From: Patescibacteria group bacterium
GTDB taxonomy: Bacteria; Patescibacteriota; JACMRA01
Assembly: GCA_029935375.1 (NCBI GenBank)
Contig: JAOZKL010000059.1
Location: 1-5,169, forward strand
Length of the DNA stretch: 5,169 nucleotides
Direction: 5' to 3'
This document shows, one piece after another, positions 4,650-5,169 of this stretch. The notes beneath the pieces were generated by a model. That model saw only the letters and a program-made list of their open reading frames with translations. It did no database searches and had not been told where the DNA came from. The first letter of the stretch is position 1. Every line of letters starts with the position of its first letter. The position numbers and the translations under genes are program-made.

Positions 4650-5169
4650 TTATAATCCAAACTCATTTTTGTTCAAGAATTTATCCAGCTGATCCAGTTG
4701 GATTCTTTCATTTGCGCCAACCTGTTTCATTGTGTCTCTGTGTCTCAGTGTGGCAGTGCCATCCTCGATAGTATCAAAATCAATAGTTAGACACCATGGT
4801 GTTCCATTTTCGTCTTGTCGTCTGTATCTTTTTCCTATGGATCCAGCGTCATCGTAATCACAGACAATTCCTTTTTCTTTCAATTCTTTTAGAACTTCTA
4901 GAGCTTTTTCTTTCATTCCGCCCTTTTTCATCAATGGCAAAACAGCTATTTTGTATGGTGCTACTTCGTAAGGGAATTTCAGAACAGTCCTTGTTTCATT
5001 TTCTAGCTCTTCTTCATTGTATGCGTCGAATAGTACCGTCATCATCAATCGCCCGGCGCCAACTGATGGCTCTATGACATGAGGGATAAACTTTTCTCCA
5101 GTTTGTGCATCTAGATATTCCATCTTTTGTCCACTGTGTTTTGCGTGTTGTGACAGGTCAAAGTTTGTC
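4650..5169 (-). CDS. glyQS: Glycyl-tRNA synthetase (alpha2 type), C-terminal part
   Basis: The gene enters from beyond the right edge and is open to the last base; about 172 C-terminal residues are visible, starting TNFDLSQHAKHSGQK. The internal ATG at 5123 is not the start, because the preceding codons continue the family pattern (FDLxxHxxxSG, then YLDAQTGEKFIPHVIEPS). Motif 3 of class II synthetases is EPSVGAGRLMM, with its invariant arginine, at about 34-44 of the visible part. The anticodon-binding domain runs from about PYKIAVLPLMKK (71) onward and carries DDAGSIGKRYRRQDENGTPWCLTIDFDT and the ATLRHRDTMKQ strand typical of the single-chain enzyme, as opposed to the alpha2beta2 GlyQ/GlyS type. 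It attaches glycine to tRNA-Gly in the cytoplasm. The C-terminus (NKNEFGL, TAA) is intact. Confidence 0.97.
   Translation of the reverse strand, partial: TNFDLSQHAKHSGQKMEYLDAQTGEKFIPHVIEPSVGAGRLMMTVLFDAYNEEELENETRTVLKFPYEVAPYKIAVLPLMKKGGMKEKALEVLKELKEKGIVCDYDDAGSIGKRYRRQDENGTPWCLTIDFDTIEDGTATLRHRDTMKQVGANERIQLDQLDKFLNKNEFGL

Noticed and set aside
4650..5123. A complete 157-aa protein starting at the ATG at 5123
   Set aside because: Codons upstream of this ATG stay open to the window edge and encode the preceding GlyRS segment (FDLSQHAKHSGQK), so the gene is partial, not short.

Overview
The window is AT-rich, densely packed bacterial DNA. Genes are separated by 2 to about 100 bases, proteins are short, and Shine-Dalgarno sites are mostly missing. 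The protein styles (a HIT protein with a GTDVPHFHYH active-site block, a compact bacterial TrpRS with an unusual loop before its HIGH-like motif, a single-chain alpha2-type GlyRS) and the set of small unknown proteins fit a reduced-genome lineage. A Candidate Phyla Radiation/Patescibacteria member is my best guess; this is inference, since there is no rRNA marker. The standard code fits: UGA ends the HIT gene and the conserved genes have no internal UGA.

Left block (about 100-2600, minus strand). In transcription order it holds a DEDDy RNase H-like exonuclease, trpS, xseB, a small two-helix membrane protein, and a HIT-family nucleotide hydrolase/transferase. trpS-xseB-membrane protein-HIT are 12, 2 and 8 bases apart and almost certainly share a transcript. 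The exonuclease is 50 bases upstream of trpS, and that gap has a perfect TTGACA, so trpS may also have its own promoter. Only the membrane-protein gene has a strong Shine-Dalgarno.

Middle block (about 2600-4640, plus strand). A divergent promoter region at 2600-2694 faces the exonuclease on one side and three unrecognised genes on the other. The first unknown gene (178 aa) probably makes a leaderless or nearly leaderless mRNA. The second (189 aa) has its own -35/-10 pair, an 8-bp hairpin near the predicted 5' end, and an A-rich, hairpin-free stretch before its ATG. The third (234 aa) follows 35 bases later with a similar A-rich leader and a near-identical first six codons. Both are charged, cysteine-free and look soluble and intracellular. 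I cannot assign a function to any of the three.

Right block (4650 to the end, minus strand). This is the C-terminal part of glycyl-tRNA synthetase (motif 3 plus anticodon-binding domain), running off the window and convergent with the third unknown gene with only 10 bases between stop codons.

The known genes serve translation (TrpRS, GlyRS) and nucleic-acid or nucleotide metabolism (XseB, exonuclease, HIT). I see no tRNA, rRNA, CRISPR array, transposase, integrase or convincing intrinsic terminator. The most interesting signals are the three-gene unknown cassette with its matched leaders, and the repeated pattern of promoters placed so close to the start codon that leaderless translation is likely.
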